Positions 1 to 8,816 of a stretch of 64,000 bases of DNA are shown here, piece after piece. Each line of letters begins with the position of its first letter. Positions within the stretch are counted from its first letter, which is position 1. The notes below the pieces were generated by a model. The model was not told where the DNA came from and searched no databases. It was given only the letters and a program-made list of their open reading frames with translations. The translations under genes were made by a program, and so were the position numbers. Source of the stretch: Nocardioides aquaticus (GTDB lineage: Bacteria > Actinomycetota > Actinomycetes > Propionibacteriales > Nocardioidaceae). Location: NCBI RefSeq assembly GCF_018459925.1, contig NZ_CP075371.1, forward strand, positions 1,178,001 through 1,242,000, written 5' to 3'.

Positions 1-886
1 ACCCGCCGACCGCGTCGGTGACCTGGAGGACCTGGGTACGCCCGTCCCACAGGTCGGTGAGCGGGAGCACCCGCTCGAGCTCGCGGCGCATGCCGTCGGT
101 GTCGACACCGAAGTCGAGGTCCATCTCGACGACGCCGAGCAGCTCGGAGCCGTGCCGGGTCCAGTTCTGGAACGGCGTGGTCGTGAAGTAGGTGCAGGGC
201 AGGACCATCCGGCGGTCGTCCCACAGCCGGACCACGACGTAGCTGAGCGTGATCTCCTCGATCCAGCCCCACTCCTGCTCCACGATCACGGCGTCGTCGA
301 GCCGGATCGCGTCCGAGAACGCCAGCTGCATCCCGGCGAAGACGTTGGCCAACGTGCTCTGGGCGGCCAGGGCGGCCACCACCGAGATCAGTCCGGCCGA
401 GGCCAGGACGCTGGCGCCGACCGCGCGGACTCCCGGGAAGGTCAGCATCACCGCGCCGACGGTGACCAGGACGACGACCGCGACGGTCAACCGGCGCAGG
501 ATCAGCACCTGGGTGCGCCGGCGCCGGGCGACCCGGTTGTCGGGCACGTCGGTGCGCGCGCCGATCAGCGCGAGGTCGCCGAGGAACAGCAGCACCACGC
601 CGACCAGCCAGGCCACCGCGACGATGGCCAGCACCCGCCCGGTGTGCGTGGTGGCCTGCCACCACAGCTCCTGCCGCTCCCCGCGCACGCCCGCGACCAC
701 CCCGTTCAGGGCGAGCACCAGGACCAGTACCCGGAACGGCAGCCGCGCGGCGTGGACCAGGCGCCGCCCCGGCTCCCAGCGGCGCACCGCCAGTCGTGCC
801 AGCAGCTCCACGACGACCACGGCCAGGAGGGCGCCGAGCAGCGCCCCGCCCAGCGCCAGCGCCAGCTCGGTCCGGGTCAGGCTCAT
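1..886 (-). CDS. MscS-family mechanosensitive ion channel (partial, C-terminus off the left edge)
   Basis: Likely a small-conductance mechanosensitive channel in the plasma membrane that releases solutes on osmotic downshock. 295 codons are visible; the C-terminus is cut by the window edge. Four hydrophobic segments (about residues 10-34, 49-67, 85-103, 127-149) precede the glycine/alanine-rich pore helix (about 157-185, including ASAGLISVVAALAAQ) and the start of the cytoplasmic beta domain with LPCTYFTTTPFQNWTR near 229-244, as is typical of MscS. ATG at 884-886 was chosen; CAGACT lies 7 nt upstream, consistent with a leaderless start. It begins 33 bp after fbiC on the same strand and could also be read through from it. 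Confidence 0.9.
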   Translation of the reverse strand, partial: MSLTRTELALALGGALLGALLAVVVVELLARLAVRRWEPGRRLVHAARLPFRVLVLVLALNGVVAGVRGERQELWWQATTHTGRVLAIVAVAWLVGVVLLFLGDLALIGARTDVPDNRVARRRRTQVLILRRLTVAVVVLVTVGAVMLTFPGVRAVGASVLASAGLISVVAALAAQSTLANVFAGMQLAFSDAIRLDDAVIVEQEWGWIEEITLSYVVVRLWDDRRMVLPCTYFTTTPFQNWTRHGSELLGVVEMDLDFGVDTDGMRRELERVLPLTDLWDGRTQVLQVTDAVGG

Positions 887-919
887 GGGTGGCAGTCTGC
901 CGGGTCGGCGACGGCCGGG

Positions 920-3472
920 TCAGCGACCGCCGTAGAGCGTGGTCCGCTCGCGCACGGGGCGTCCGATGCCGGCGCCGATCTCGACCAGCTCGGCGACGGT
1001 CTTGGCCGAGCCGTGCTCGGAGCCGGCCATCCGGCTGATCGTCTCCTCCATCAGCGTGCCGCCGACGTCGTTGGCGCCCGCACGCAGCATCGCCCGGGTG
1101 CCGTCGACGCCGAGCTTGACCCACGAGGTCTGGATGCTGTCGATCCGGCCGTGCAGCAGGATCCGGGCCATCGCGTGCACCGCCAGGTTGTCGCGCAGGG
1201 TCGGGCCCGGGCGAGCCACGCCGGCGAGGTAGATCGGCGCGGAGGTGTGCACGAAGGGCAGCGGCACGAACTCGGTGAACCCGGCGGCGCCGTGCTCGCG
1301 GGCGGCGTCCTGGACCGCCGACAGCACCCGGAGGTGGCTCACCCAGTGCCGCGGGTGGTCGACGTGGCCGTACATCATCGTCGAGGTCGTCGGCAGGCCG
1401 ACGCGGTGCGCGGTGGAGACCACCTCGACCCAGGTGCGGGTGGGCAGCTTGCCCTTGGTCAGCACCCAGCGGACCTCGTCGTCGAGGATCTCCGCGGCGG
1501 TGCCGGGCAACGAGCCCAGGCCGGACTCGCGGGCCTTGATCAGGAAGTCCTCCACGCTCAGCCCGGTGCGGGCGGTGCCGTTGACGACCTCCATCGGGGA
1601 GAAGGCGTGCACGTGCATGTCGGGCACCCGGCGGCGCACCGCGGCGGCGAGGTCGAAGTACGCCGAGGCCGGCAGCTCGGGGTCGATCCCGCCCTGCATG
1701 CAGACCTCGGTGGCGCCCAGGTCCCAGGCCTCGGCGGCGCGGTCGGCGACCTCGTCCAGGGTCAGCGAGTAGGCGTCGGCGTCGGTGCGCCGCTGGGCGA
1801 AGGCGCAGAAGCGGCAGCCGACGTAGCAGACGTTGGTGAAGTTGATGTTCCGGTTGACCACGTAGGTCACGTCGTCGCCGACCACCTCGCGGCGCAGGTC
1901 GTCGGCCAGCCGACAGACCTCGGCCAGCAGGTCGCCCTCGGCGGTCATCAGGGTCAGCGCGTGCTCGTCGGACAGCCCGCCGGGGTCGGCCTCGGCCGCG
2001 GCCAGCGCCTCCCGGCCGTGCGCGTGCAGCACGACCGGCCCGCCCGCCGAGGCCGTGGCCGCGTCGGCCACCGAGCCCCAGTCGCCGTAGACGGTGTCGA
2101 AGTCGGCGCGGCGGTCGCCGGTGCGGCCCTCGGTGTCGACCGCCGTGTGCAGGTCGGTACGCCCGGAGCCGGCCCCGGGGCCGGCGAACCCGCCGTCCGG
2201 CTCCTGCCAGGGGCGACCCACCGGGCGTACGCCCGGCACCGCCAGGCCGTCGGGCCCGGCCAGGGCGGCCACGTGGCCGGCGACCCGGGGGTCCAGCCAG
2301 GGCTCGCCGTGCTCGAGGGCACCGCGGACCTGCTCGGGGTGCACCGTCAGCCGGGCGCGCAGCTCGAGGCCGGCGTCGGCGGTGAGCTCCCGCAGCCGCT
2401 CGAGGCTGGGCCAGGGCCGCTCGGGGTTGACGTGGTCGGGCGTCAGCGGGGAGACACCGCCCCAGTCGTCGATCCCGGCGTCGAGCAGGGCCCGGGCCTC
2501 CGGCGCCGACCCGGCGTGGTCGACCAGGTTCGGCGGGGCCTGGACCCGGGCGCGGGGGCCGAGGACCAGCCGGGTCACGGCGACGGCGGCGAGGTGCTCG
2601 TCGAGGTCGACGTCGTCGACGTGGCGCATCGCGGTGTCGGGCTTGGCCCGGAAGTTCTGGACGATGACCTCCTGGACCGAGCCGTAGGCCCGGGAGACGC
2701 GACGCAGCGCGAAGATCGTGTCTGCCCGCTCCTCCAGGGTCTCGCCGATGCCGACGAGCAGGCCCGTGGTGAAGGGGACCGCGAGCCGCCCGGCGTCCTC
2801 GAGCACCCGCAGCCGTACGTCGGGGTCCTTGTCGGGGGAGCCGAAGTGGGCCAGCCCGCGGGTCTCGTGCAGCCGCCGCGAGGTCGTCTCGAGCATCATG
2901 CCCATCGAGGGCGAGACCGGCTTGAGCCGGTTCATCTCCTCCCAGGTCATCACGCCGGGGTTGAGGTGCGGCAGCAGGCCGGTCTCCTCGAGGACCCGTA
3001 CCGCCATCGCGCGCACGTAGGCCAGCGTCGAGTCGTAGCCCTGCTCGTCGAGCCACGCCCGCGCCTCCGGCCACCGGTCCTCGGGCCGGTCGCCGAGGGT
3101 GAACAGCGCCTCCAGGCAGCCCAGTGCGGCCCCCTCGGAGGCGAGGGCGAGGATCTCGTCGGGGGACAGGAAGAGCGGCTCGTCGGCCCGCTCGAGGTGG
3201 CCCGGGGTGGTCACGAAGGTGCAGTAGTGGCACCGGTCGCGGCACAGCCGGGTGACGGGGACGAAAACCTTGGGCGAGTAGGTCACCACGCCCGGACGGC
3301 CCGCGGCGACCAGGCCGGCGTCGCGCACCGCGGCGGCCGCCCGGCAGAGCCGGTCGAGGTCGTCGCCGGTCGCGGCGAGGAGCGCGGCCGCCTCCGCGGG
3401 GTCCAGCGCGGCGCCGCGCTCGGCCCGCGCGAGAGCGCGTCGTACCTGCTGGGGCGTGGGGCGCTCGCTCAT
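920..3472 (-). CDS. fbiC: Bifunctional FO synthase (CofG/CofH fusion), coenzyme F420 biosynthesis
   Basis: Makes 7,8-didemethyl-8-hydroxy-5-deazariboflavin (FO), the F420 chromophore, from tyrosine and a ribityl-uracil precursor. It has 850 residues, like actinobacterial FbiC (about 850). Two radical-SAM domains lie in tandem: the CofG half has C77-x3-C81-x2-C84 (CRDRCHYC), and the CofH half has a second CYVGCRFC cluster near residue 545. Both ligate 4Fe-4S clusters for SAM cleavage. ATG at 3470-3472 starts [10 protein letters not shown], and a TACCGT -10 box sits exactly 7 nt upstream, so the mRNA is probably leaderless. An F420-type LLM oxidoreductase and an F420 reductase gene lie within 8 kb. 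The fused form is typical of actinobacteria. Confidence 0.97.
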   Translation of the reverse strand: MSERPTPQQVRRALARAERGAALDPAEAAALLAATGDDLDRLCRAAAAVRDAGLVAAGRPGVVTYSPKVFVPVTRLCRDRCHYCTFVTTPGHLERADEPLFLSPDEILALASEGAALGCLEALFTLGDRPEDRWPEARAWLDEQGYDSTLAYVRAMAVRVLEETGLLPHLNPGVMTWEEMNRLKPVSPSMGMMLETTSRRLHETRGLAHFGSPDKDPDVRLRVLEDAGRLAVPFTTGLLVGIGETLEERADTIFALRRVSRAYGSVQEVIVQNFRAKPDTAMRHVDDVDLDEHLAAVAVTRLVLGPRARVQAPPNLVDHAGSAPEARALLDAGIDDWGGVSPLTPDHVNPERPWPSLERLRELTADAGLELRARLTVHPEQVRGALEHGEPWLDPRVAGHVAALAGPDGLAVPGVRPVGRPWQEPDGGFAGPGAGSGRTDLHTAVDTEGRTGDRRADFDTVYGDWGSVADAATASAGGPVVLHAHGREALAAAEADPGGLSDEHALTLMTAEGDLLAEVCRLADDLRREVVGDDVTYVVNRNINFTNVCYVGCRFCAFAQRRTDADAYSLTLDEVADRAAEAWDLGATEVCMQGGIDPELPASAYFDLAAAVRRRVPDMHVHAFSPMEVVNGTARTGLSVEDFLIKARESGLGSLPGTAAEILDDEVRWVLTKGKLPTRTWVEVVSTAHRVGLPTTSTMMYGHVDHPRHWVSHLRVLSAVQDAAREHGAAGFTEFVPLPFVHTSAPIYLAGVARPGPTLRDNLAVHAMARILLHGRIDSIQTSWVKLGVDGTRAMLRAGANDVGGTLMEETISRMAGSEHGSAKTVAELVEIGAGIGRPVRERTTLYGGR

Positions 3473-3479
3473 CACGACC

Positions 3480-3485
3480 ACGGTA
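3480..3485 (-). promoter_or_regulatory. Leaderless -10 box for fbiC
   Basis: Read on the minus strand the hexamer is TACCGT with a 7-nt spacer (3473-3479) to the fbiC ATG. This TANNNT-N7-start geometry is the known actinobacterial leaderless arrangement and recurs in this window. No Shine-Dalgarno sequence fits in the spacer. Confidence 0.6.
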
Positions 3486-3562
3486 TCCCGGCCCCGCGGC
3501 GCGACGACGCGCGACCGGCACCGGTGCTGGCGCACGGGCTGTGGTGCGGGCACACTGCGCCG

Positions 3563-5110
3563 ATGTACCCGGGAACCTGGGCGGCCCTCCACCCCGACAA
3601 GCCGGCGCTCGTCATGGCGGGGTCCGGCCGCACCCTGACCTACCGCGAGCTCGACGAGCGCAGCGCGCGCCTGGCCCGGCACCTGCACGACCGGGGCCTG
3701 CGCACCGGGGACGTGGTGGCGCTGGTCAGCGACAACACGCCGGAGGCGTACGAGGTCTACTGGGCGGCGCTGCGCTCGGGGCTCTACGTCACCGCGGTCA
3801 ACCACCACCTGACGGCCGCGGAGGCCGCCTACGTCGTGGAGGACTGCGGGGCCCGGGCGCTGGTGGTGTCGGCCACGGTCCCGCGCACGCCGCAGGCGCT
3901 CGCCGCGAGGCTCGGCGGGGTCCGGGAGCGGCTGGCCTTCGCGGGTGCGGTGGAGGGCTACGCCGACTACGAGGCGGTGCTGGCGGCGTCCTCGCCCGCG
4001 CCGCTGCCCCTGCAGCCGCACGGCGACGACCTGCTCTACTCCTCCGGCACGACCGGTCGGCCCAAGGGCGTCAAGCCGCCGCTGCCGGGGATCGCGGTCG
4101 ACGAGCCCGGCTACCGCTACGTGGCCCTGTTCGGGACGCTCTACTCGTTCACCGAGGACACCGTCTACCTCTCGCCGGCGCCGGTCTACCACGCCGCCCC
4201 GCTGCGCTTCGGCGGTGTCGTGCACGCCACCGGCGGGACCCTGGTGATGATGGAGCGCTTCGAGCCGGAGGCCTTCCTGCGCGCCGTCGAGGAGCACCGC
4301 GTCACCCACACGCAGTGCGTGCCGACGATGTTCGTCCGCCTGCTGAAGCTGCCCGAGAAGGTGCGCGCCGCGGCGGACACCTCCTCGCTGCGCGTGGTCG
4401 TGCACGCAGCGGCTCCCTGCCCGGTCGAGGTGAAGCGGGCGATGATCGACTGGCTCGGCCCCCTCGTGGAGGAGTACTACGCCTCGACCGAGGCCAACGG
4501 CGCGACCTGCATCGACTCGGCCCAGTGGCTGGCCCACCCCGGCTCGGTCGGCCGGGCCCTGCTCGGGACGGTCCGCGTCGTCGGCGAGGACGGCGCCGAG
4601 GTCGCCACCGGCGAGGTCGGCACGATCTACTTCGAGCGGCCGGAGTTCGAGGGCGCGCCGTTCAGCTACCACAACGACCCGGAGAGGACGCGGGCCACGC
4701 AGCACCCCGACCACCCCACCTGGACGACCGTGGGCGACCTCGGGCGCGTCGACGAGGAGGGGTACCTCTACCTGACCGACCGCAAGGCGTTCATGGTGAT
4801 CTCCGGCGGCGTGAACATCTACCCGCAGGAGGTCGAGGACCACTTCAGCCTGCACCCGGCCGTGGCCGACGTCGCCGTGCTCGGCGTCCCCGACGACGAC
4901 CTGGGGGAGCGGCTGGTGGCCTTCGTCCAGCCGGCCGACGCCGCGGTCCCCGGCCCCGACCTGGCCCGCGACCTGACCGCCTTCGCCCGCGAGCGGATGG
5001 CTGCGTACAAGGTGCCGCGCGAGTTCCTCTTCCGCGCCACGCTGCCGCGCACGCCCACCGGCAAGATGGTCAAGGGGCGCCTCCAGGAGGAGTACGCCGC
5101 CACGCGCTGA
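3563..5110 (+). CDS. AMP-binding acyl-CoA synthetase
   Basis: ATP-dependent acid:CoA ligase that activates a carboxylic acid through an acyl-adenylate. It has 515 residues, normal for short/medium-chain or FadD-type ligases. Motifs: the P-loop [13 protein letters not shown] near residue 156, the YYASTEANG adenine-binding region near 308, the [18 protein letters not shown] hinge near 392, and C-terminal [13 protein letters not shown] carrying the catalytic lysine. ATG at 3563 begins [17 protein letters not shown], the usual N-terminus; CACACT lies 6 nt upstream. The frame is open far upstream, antisense to fbiC, but that part is a GC artefact. It is divergent from fbiC with a 90-bp gap. The acid substrate cannot be read from the sequence; the acyl-CoA dehydrogenase at 6.5-7.7 kb hints at lipid or aromatic acid use. 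Confidence 0.92.
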   Translation: MYPGTWAALHPDKPALVMAGSGRTLTYRELDERSARLARHLHDRGLRTGDVVALVSDNTPEAYEVYWAALRSGLYVTAVNHHLTAAEAAYVVEDCGARALVVSATVPRTPQALAARLGGVRERLAFAGAVEGYADYEAVLAASSPAPLPLQPHGDDLLYSSGTTGRPKGVKPPLPGIAVDEPGYRYVALFGTLYSFTEDTVYLSPAPVYHAAPLRFGGVVHATGGTLVMMERFEPEAFLRAVEEHRVTHTQCVPTMFVRLLKLPEKVRAAADTSSLRVVVHAAAPCPVEVKRAMIDWLGPLVEEYYASTEANGATCIDSAQWLAHPGSVGRALLGTVRVVGEDGAEVATGEVGTIYFERPEFEGAPFSYHNDPERTRATQHPDHPTWTTVGDLGRVDEEGYLYLTDRKAFMVISGGVNIYPQEVEDHFSLHPAVADVAVLGVPDDDLGERLVAFVQPADAAVPGPDLARDLTAFARERMAAYKVPREFLFRATLPRTPTGKMVKGRLQEEYAATR

Positions 5111-5131
5111 CGCCGGTCCCGGGCGGGGTGG

Positions 5132-5968
5132 TCAGCCGGGGGCGACCGCCTGCAGCGTGTAGCTGTGCGGGAGCCGCTCAGGGCGGTCGACCAGGCGCAT
5201 CTCGCCCCCGCCGACCGGTTCCATCTGCCCCGGCAGGGCGTCCCACGGGACGCTGTCGTGCTCGACCAGGCCGGTGATCCGCAGGCCCTGGTCGAGCAGG
5301 GCGGTGACGATCTCGCCGAGACCGTGGTTCCACTCGTGCGTGGTGGTGCTGGTGAACACGTGGTCGGTCTCGACGTAGGTCCCGCCGTCGTCCCACACGA
5401 TCGGGTCCACGGTCTCGACGTAGGGCAGCTCGAGGGCCAGCAGCCCGTCGGGGCGCGGGTCGGGCAGCGCCCAGAGGACGGGATGGCCCTCCCGCAGGAA
5501 GAGCCGCCCGCCGGGGGCCAGCAGCCGCGCGACCACCGCGGCCCAGCGGGCCACCGACGGCAGCCAGCACAGCGCCCCGATCCCGGTGTAGACGAGGTCG
5601 TAGGCGTGCTCGGGCAGCACGTCGGCCGCGTCGTGCACGTCGGCCTGCACGAAGTCGACCTCCGCCCCGGTCGCCGCGGCGAGGGACCGGGCGTGCTCGA
5701 GCGAGGCGCCGCTGAAGTCCAGCCCGGTCATCCGGGCGCCGAGCCGCGCCAGCGAGACGGTGTCCGTGCCGAGGTGGCACTGCAGGTGCACCCCGCGCAG
5801 ACCGGCCACGTCACCGAGCCGCGGCAGGTCGAAGCGCACCACCCCGGAGAGGAAGGCGGGGTCCGCGTGGAAGCGGGCGACCTCGTAGTCGGGCGACACC
5901 GCGTGGACCGGCGCCCGCTCGTCCCACTGGGCCCGGTTCAGGCGCACGTGCTCCGGCTCGTCGCTCAT
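5132..5968 (-). CDS. Class I SAM-dependent methyltransferase
   Basis: Predicted soluble methyltransferase of unknown substrate, 278 residues. The SAM-binding motif I is the family variant VHLQCHLGTDT (residues 60-70), followed by the acidic strand-2 region TGLDFSGASLEHAR (81-94) and VDFVQADVHD; this fits the group whose motif I reads LHLQCHxGxDT. ATG at 5966-5968 (MSDEPEHVRLNRAQWDERAP) was preferred over a GTG three codons upstream because CAGCGT sits 7 nt before the ATG, as at other leaderless starts here. The 3' end converges with the acyl-CoA synthetase across 21 bp. Confidence 0.87.
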   Translation of the reverse strand: MSDEPEHVRLNRAQWDERAPVHAVSPDYEVARFHADPAFLSGVVRFDLPRLGDVAGLRGVHLQCHLGTDTVSLARLGARMTGLDFSGASLEHARSLAAATGAEVDFVQADVHDAADVLPEHAYDLVYTGIGALCWLPSVARWAAVVARLLAPGGRLFLREGHPVLWALPDPRPDGLLALELPYVETVDPIVWDDGGTYVETDHVFTSTTTHEWNHGLGEIVTALLDQGLRITGLVEHDSVPWDALPGQMEPVGGGEMRLVDRPERLPHSYTLQAVAPG

Positions 5969-5991
5969 GCCCGGCACGCTGCCACACCCGC

Positions 5992-6057
5992 CGAGACGAC
6001 GCTCCCGGACAGCCGAGATGACGCTTCCGGCGCGTCGAGATGACGGTTCCGGCGGGT
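5992..6057. repeat. Three tandem 22-bp repeats
   Basis: Three head-to-tail units of exactly 22 bp: 5992-6013, 6014-6035 and 6036-6057. Each begins CGAGAYGACG and continues STYCCGG; the second and third are nearly identical over the first 17 positions. They lie in the 175-bp gap between the methyltransferase start and the 3' end of the kinase-like fragment. Three units without spacers do not make a CRISPR array. Confidence 0.8.
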
Positions 6058-6075
6058 ACGCCGGGCTGGCTCCTC

Positions 6076-6123
6076 GTCGAGTCGTGGATCGGTGTCACCT
6101 GGTGGCACCAGATCGCGAGTCGA
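6076..6123. repeat. 48-nt CACCTGGTG-centred intergenic element, copy A
   Basis: A 48-nt segment bounded by GTCGA at both ends with CACCTGGTG in the middle (6096-6104) and CAGAT at 6109-6113. A second segment of the same length and layout lies at 45359-45406, with 30 of 48 positions identical without gaps. Part of this copy folds as GATC-GGTG / CACC-A-GATC around TCACCTGGTGG (6087-6114), and the same 11-nt loop sits in the hairpin at 18772-18834. Confidence 0.6.
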
Positions 6124-6143
6124 GGCGGTTCCTCGACCACCGG

Positions 6144-6506
6144 TCAGCCGGGAGCTGCGCCAGTCCGGCGCAGGATCTCGTCGACCACCTCGGACAACGG
6201 GCGCGTGGCGTCGACCACGACGCCGTCCGGGACGTCCTCCCCGGTGCGGTGCAGCCGGACCACGAGGTCGCGCTCAGCCGGCTGCGACCCCCACTCGCCG
6301 TCCGTACACGAGGCGAGCCGTTCCTCGAGCGTGCCGAGATCGACGTGGAGCACGAAGAGCCCGTCGAACAGGTCGACGAGGGCGGCGTGGTTCCGGGAGC
6401 CGCCGCAGAAGAAGGTGGCGTCGTGGCTGCGGTCCTCGACCAGGGCGCGCACCCGGTCCACGTGCCAGAGGTGGCCGCGTCGCCGCAGCTCGTTGCGCAC
6501 CCCCAT
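6144..6506 (-). pseudogene. 5'-truncated P-loop nucleotide-kinase-like gene (possibly still translated)
   Basis: 120 residues resembling the C-terminal two thirds of small AAA/shikimate-kinase-like nucleotide kinases: LFDGLFVLHVDLGTLEERL matches the FDxIVVLxVDxxTLxxRL strand-helix of that group, and VDATRPLSEVVDEILRRTG is its usual ending. The expected N-terminal P-loop (GxxGxGKST) and about 50 residues are absent: the ORF opens at MGVRNELRRRG only 3 nt after the acyl-CoA dehydrogenase stop, leaving no room for them. Without the P-loop it should not bind ATP in the usual way. The frame is intact and translational coupling is possible. Tandem repeats lie just beyond its 3' end. It could instead be a genuine short protein of unknown role. 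Confidence 0.6.
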
Positions 6507-6509
6507 CGC

Positions 6510-7658
6510 TCAGATCCCGAGGCTGCGCCCGATGATCTCCTTCTGGATCTCGGTCGTGCCGCCGTAGATGGTCTGGATCCGGCTGTCGACGAACGCCTTG
6601 GCGATGGGGTACTCCGACATGTAGCCGTAGCCGCCGTGCAGCTGCACGCCGCGGTCCACGAGCTTGGTCTGCAGCTCGGTGGTCCACCACTTGGCCATCG
6701 AGGCCAGTGCGGTGTCGACGGTGCCCTCGTTGAGGCGGGTCACGCAGTCGTTGACGAAGACGCGGGCGATGTGGACCTCGGTGGCCATCTCGGCCAGGAG
6801 GAAGCGGTTGTGCTGAAACTTCCCGATGGGGCGGCCGAACGCCTCGCGCTCCCGGGCGTACGACAGGCACAGCTCCAGCACGTGCTCGCAGGCCGCGACC
6901 GCGATCGCGGCGATCGAGACCCGCTCCTGGGGGAGGTTCTGCATCAGGTAGATGAAGCCCTGGCCCTCCTCGCCGAGCAGGTTGGTCTTGGGCACGACGA
7001 CGTTGTCGAAGAAGAGCTCGGCGGTGTCCTGCGCCTTCAGGCCGACCTTGTCGAGGTTGCGACCACGCTCGAAGCCCTCCATCCCGCGCTCCAGGACCAG
7101 CAGGCTGATGCCCTGGTGGCCCGCGTCGGGGTCGGTGCGCGCGACGACCACGACCACGTCGCTCATCACGCCGTTGGAGATGAACGTCTTGGAGCCGTTG
7201 ACGACGTAGTGGTCGCCCTTGTCGACCGCGGAGGTGCGGATGCCCTGCAGGTCGGACCCGGCGCCCGGCTCGGTCATCGCGATCGAGGAGATCAGCTCGC
7301 CGCTGACCAGGCCGGGCAGCCAGCGCTGCTTCTGCTCCTCGGTCCCCAGCGTGCTGATGTAGGGGACGATGATGTCGGTGTGGACCGGGAAGCCGAGCCC
7401 GCTGGCCCCGACCTTGCTGATCTCCTCGGTCAGGACCATGTTGTAGCGGAAGTCCTTCATGCCGGCGCCGCCGTAGGCCTCGTCGACGTCGAAGCAGAGC
7501 AGGCCCTGCTCGCCGGCCCTGCGCCAGACCTCGCGGCTGACCTGGCCGTCCTTCTCCCACTGCGCGTGGTGCGGCACGACCTCGCGCTCGAGGAACGACC
7601 GCGCCACCGCCCGGAAGTCCTCGTGCTCCTGGTCGTAGATCGAGGCGGTCTGGGGCAT
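6510..7658 (-). CDS. Acyl-CoA dehydrogenase
   Basis: FAD-dependent enzyme that introduces the alpha-beta double bond in acyl-CoA thioesters. It has 382 residues, typical length. Visible family features: the FAD/substrate loop IAMTEPGAGSDLQGIRT near 135-151, the YVVNGSKTFISNG segment near 160, QLHGGYGYMSEYP near 340, and the C-terminal QTIYGGTTEIQKEIIGRSLGI region; in short-chain members a glutamate in this YGGTTEIQ area is the catalytic base. ATG at 7656-7658 follows an AGGAG Shine-Dalgarno. A TGACAG-N5-CTGTCA inverted repeat lies about 46 nt upstream. The LLM oxidoreductase is 76 bp upstream on the same strand. Confidence 0.94.
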   Translation of the reverse strand: MPQTASIYDQEHEDFRAVARSFLEREVVPHHAQWEKDGQVSREVWRRAGEQGLLCFDVDEAYGGAGMKDFRYNMVLTEEISKVGASGLGFPVHTDIIVPYISTLGTEEQKQRWLPGLVSGELISSIAMTEPGAGSDLQGIRTSAVDKGDHYVVNGSKTFISNGVMSDVVVVVARTDPDAGHQGISLLVLERGMEGFERGRNLDKVGLKAQDTAELFFDNVVVPKTNLLGEEGQGFIYLMQNLPQERVSIAAIAVAACEHVLELCLSYAREREAFGRPIGKFQHNRFLLAEMATEVHIARVFVNDCVTRLNEGTVDTALASMAKWWTTELQTKLVDRGVQLHGGYGYMSEYPIAKAFVDSRIQTIYGGTTEIQKEIIGRSLGI

Positions 7659-7703
7659 CGGGGTCTCCTGGGGTCGGCCTGGATCAGCTGCTCGACCTCA
7701 CTG

Positions 7704-7720
7704 TGACAGCAGAACTGTCA
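7704..7720. promoter_or_regulatory. Candidate operator upstream of the acyl-CoA dehydrogenase
   Basis: TGACAG-CAGAA-CTGTCA, a 6+5+6 inverted repeat. Minus-strand transcription also places a TTGACA hexamer at 7721-7716, a possible -35, although no convincing -10 follows at 17 nt. Acyl-CoA dehydrogenase genes are often controlled by TetR-type repressors with operators of this kind, but no such regulator gene is in the window. Confidence 0.35.
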
Positions 7721-7734
7721 AGGTTCAAGGGTCC

Positions 7735-8766
7735 CTAGGAGACCCACTCCTTGAGCTGGCGGATCGTGCCCGCCGGGTCCTGCGTGGCGGGGGAGACCTG
7801 CAGGTTGGTGACGCCGGCCTCGCGGAACGCCTCGACCCGCTCCCGCACGTACGACGCCGGCCCGACCAGGTTGCCGGCCTCGAGCCAGGCGCGGGGCACC
7901 AGCGCCTCGGCCTCCGACTTGCGCCCCTCGAGGTACAGGTCCTGGATCTTCTCGGCCTCCTCCTCGAAGCCGTACTGGCGCGCCAGGTCGTTGTAGAAGT
8001 TCTTGCCGCGGGCGCCCATCCCGCCGACGTAGAGCGCGTAGGTGGGGCGCATCAGGTCGAGCAGGCCGTCGACGTCGTCGCCGATCGCGACCATGCCGCC
8101 GGCGCTGATCTCGAGCGGGCCGAGGTCGGCCGAGCGCTTGGCGGCGCCCGCGGCGAGGGCGTCGCCCCACACGGCGTGGGCGCGCTCGGGCAGGAACATG
8201 AACGGCAGCCACCCGTCGGCGACCTCTGCGGTCATCGCCACGTTCTTCTCGCCGAGAGCCGCGACCCACAGCGGCACGGAGGACCGCTCGGGCTTGGTCA
8301 GCAGCTTCAACGGCTTGCCCAGGCCGGTGCCCTGGTCGGCCGGCAGCGGCAGGGTGAAGCTGCGCCCCTGGTGCACCAGGGGCTCGCGGCGCAGCCCCAT
8401 CCGCAGGATCTCGATGACCTCGCGGGTGCGGCCGAGGGGGCGGTCGTACGACATCCCGTGGAAGCCCTCGACGACCTGCGGGCCGGACGCGCCCAGCCCG
8501 ATCACGGCCCGGCCGCCGGAGACGTTGTCCAGACCGGCGGCGGTCTGCAGCAGCGCGCCCGGGGTGCGGGAGTAGACGTTGAGGATGCCGGCCCCGATCT
8601 CGACCGTCGTGGTGCGCGCGGCGAGGTAGCCCATCAGGGTCGGGGCGTCGAAGCCGTACGGCTCGGCGACCCACACCGTGTCGAGACCTGCCGCCTCGAG
8701 CCCGGCGACCTGGTCGGCGGCCTCGCGGGGGTTGCCGGAGTAGACGAGGGGGGTCGAGAGCTTCAC
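7735..8766 (-). CDS. LLM class F420-dependent oxidoreductase
   Basis: Luciferase-like TIM-barrel oxidoreductase of 343 residues, probably using F420 as hydride carrier; the substrate is unknown. The N-terminus MKLSTPLVYSGNPREAADQV, the AGLDTVWVAEPYGFDAP segment (28-44), TTTVEIGAGILNVYSRTPG (52-70) and GRAVIGLGASGPQVVEGFHG (84-103) are typical of the actinobacterial F420 LLM group and match FMN monooxygenases less well. The start is GTG at 8764-8766 with AGGAG about 5 nt upstream. fbiC and npdG nearby support F420 use. Placed ahead of the acyl-CoA dehydrogenase on the same strand, it may act on a related substrate, but that is inference. Confidence 0.9.
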   Translation of the reverse strand: MKLSTPLVYSGNPREAADQVAGLEAAGLDTVWVAEPYGFDAPTLMGYLAARTTTVEIGAGILNVYSRTPGALLQTAAGLDNVSGGRAVIGLGASGPQVVEGFHGMSYDRPLGRTREVIEILRMGLRREPLVHQGRSFTLPLPADQGTGLGKPLKLLTKPERSSVPLWVAALGEKNVAMTAEVADGWLPFMFLPERAHAVWGDALAAGAAKRSADLGPLEISAGGMVAIGDDVDGLLDLMRPTYALYVGGMGARGKNFYNDLARQYGFEEEAEKIQDLYLEGRKSEAEALVPRAWLEAGNLVGPASYVRERVEAFREAGVTNLQVSPATQDPAGTIRQLKEWVS

Positions 8767-8816
8767 GGTTCTCCTGGGTGTCGTGGTGGTCCGCGACCCC
8801 GACGCTGCGGCGAGGG

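Noticed and set aside
152..3560. Long plus-strand open frame running into the acyl-CoA synthetase
   Set aside because: It is antisense to mscS and fbiC, has Gln/His/Arg/Asp-rich low-complexity composition and no family match; it is open only because of extreme third-position GC.
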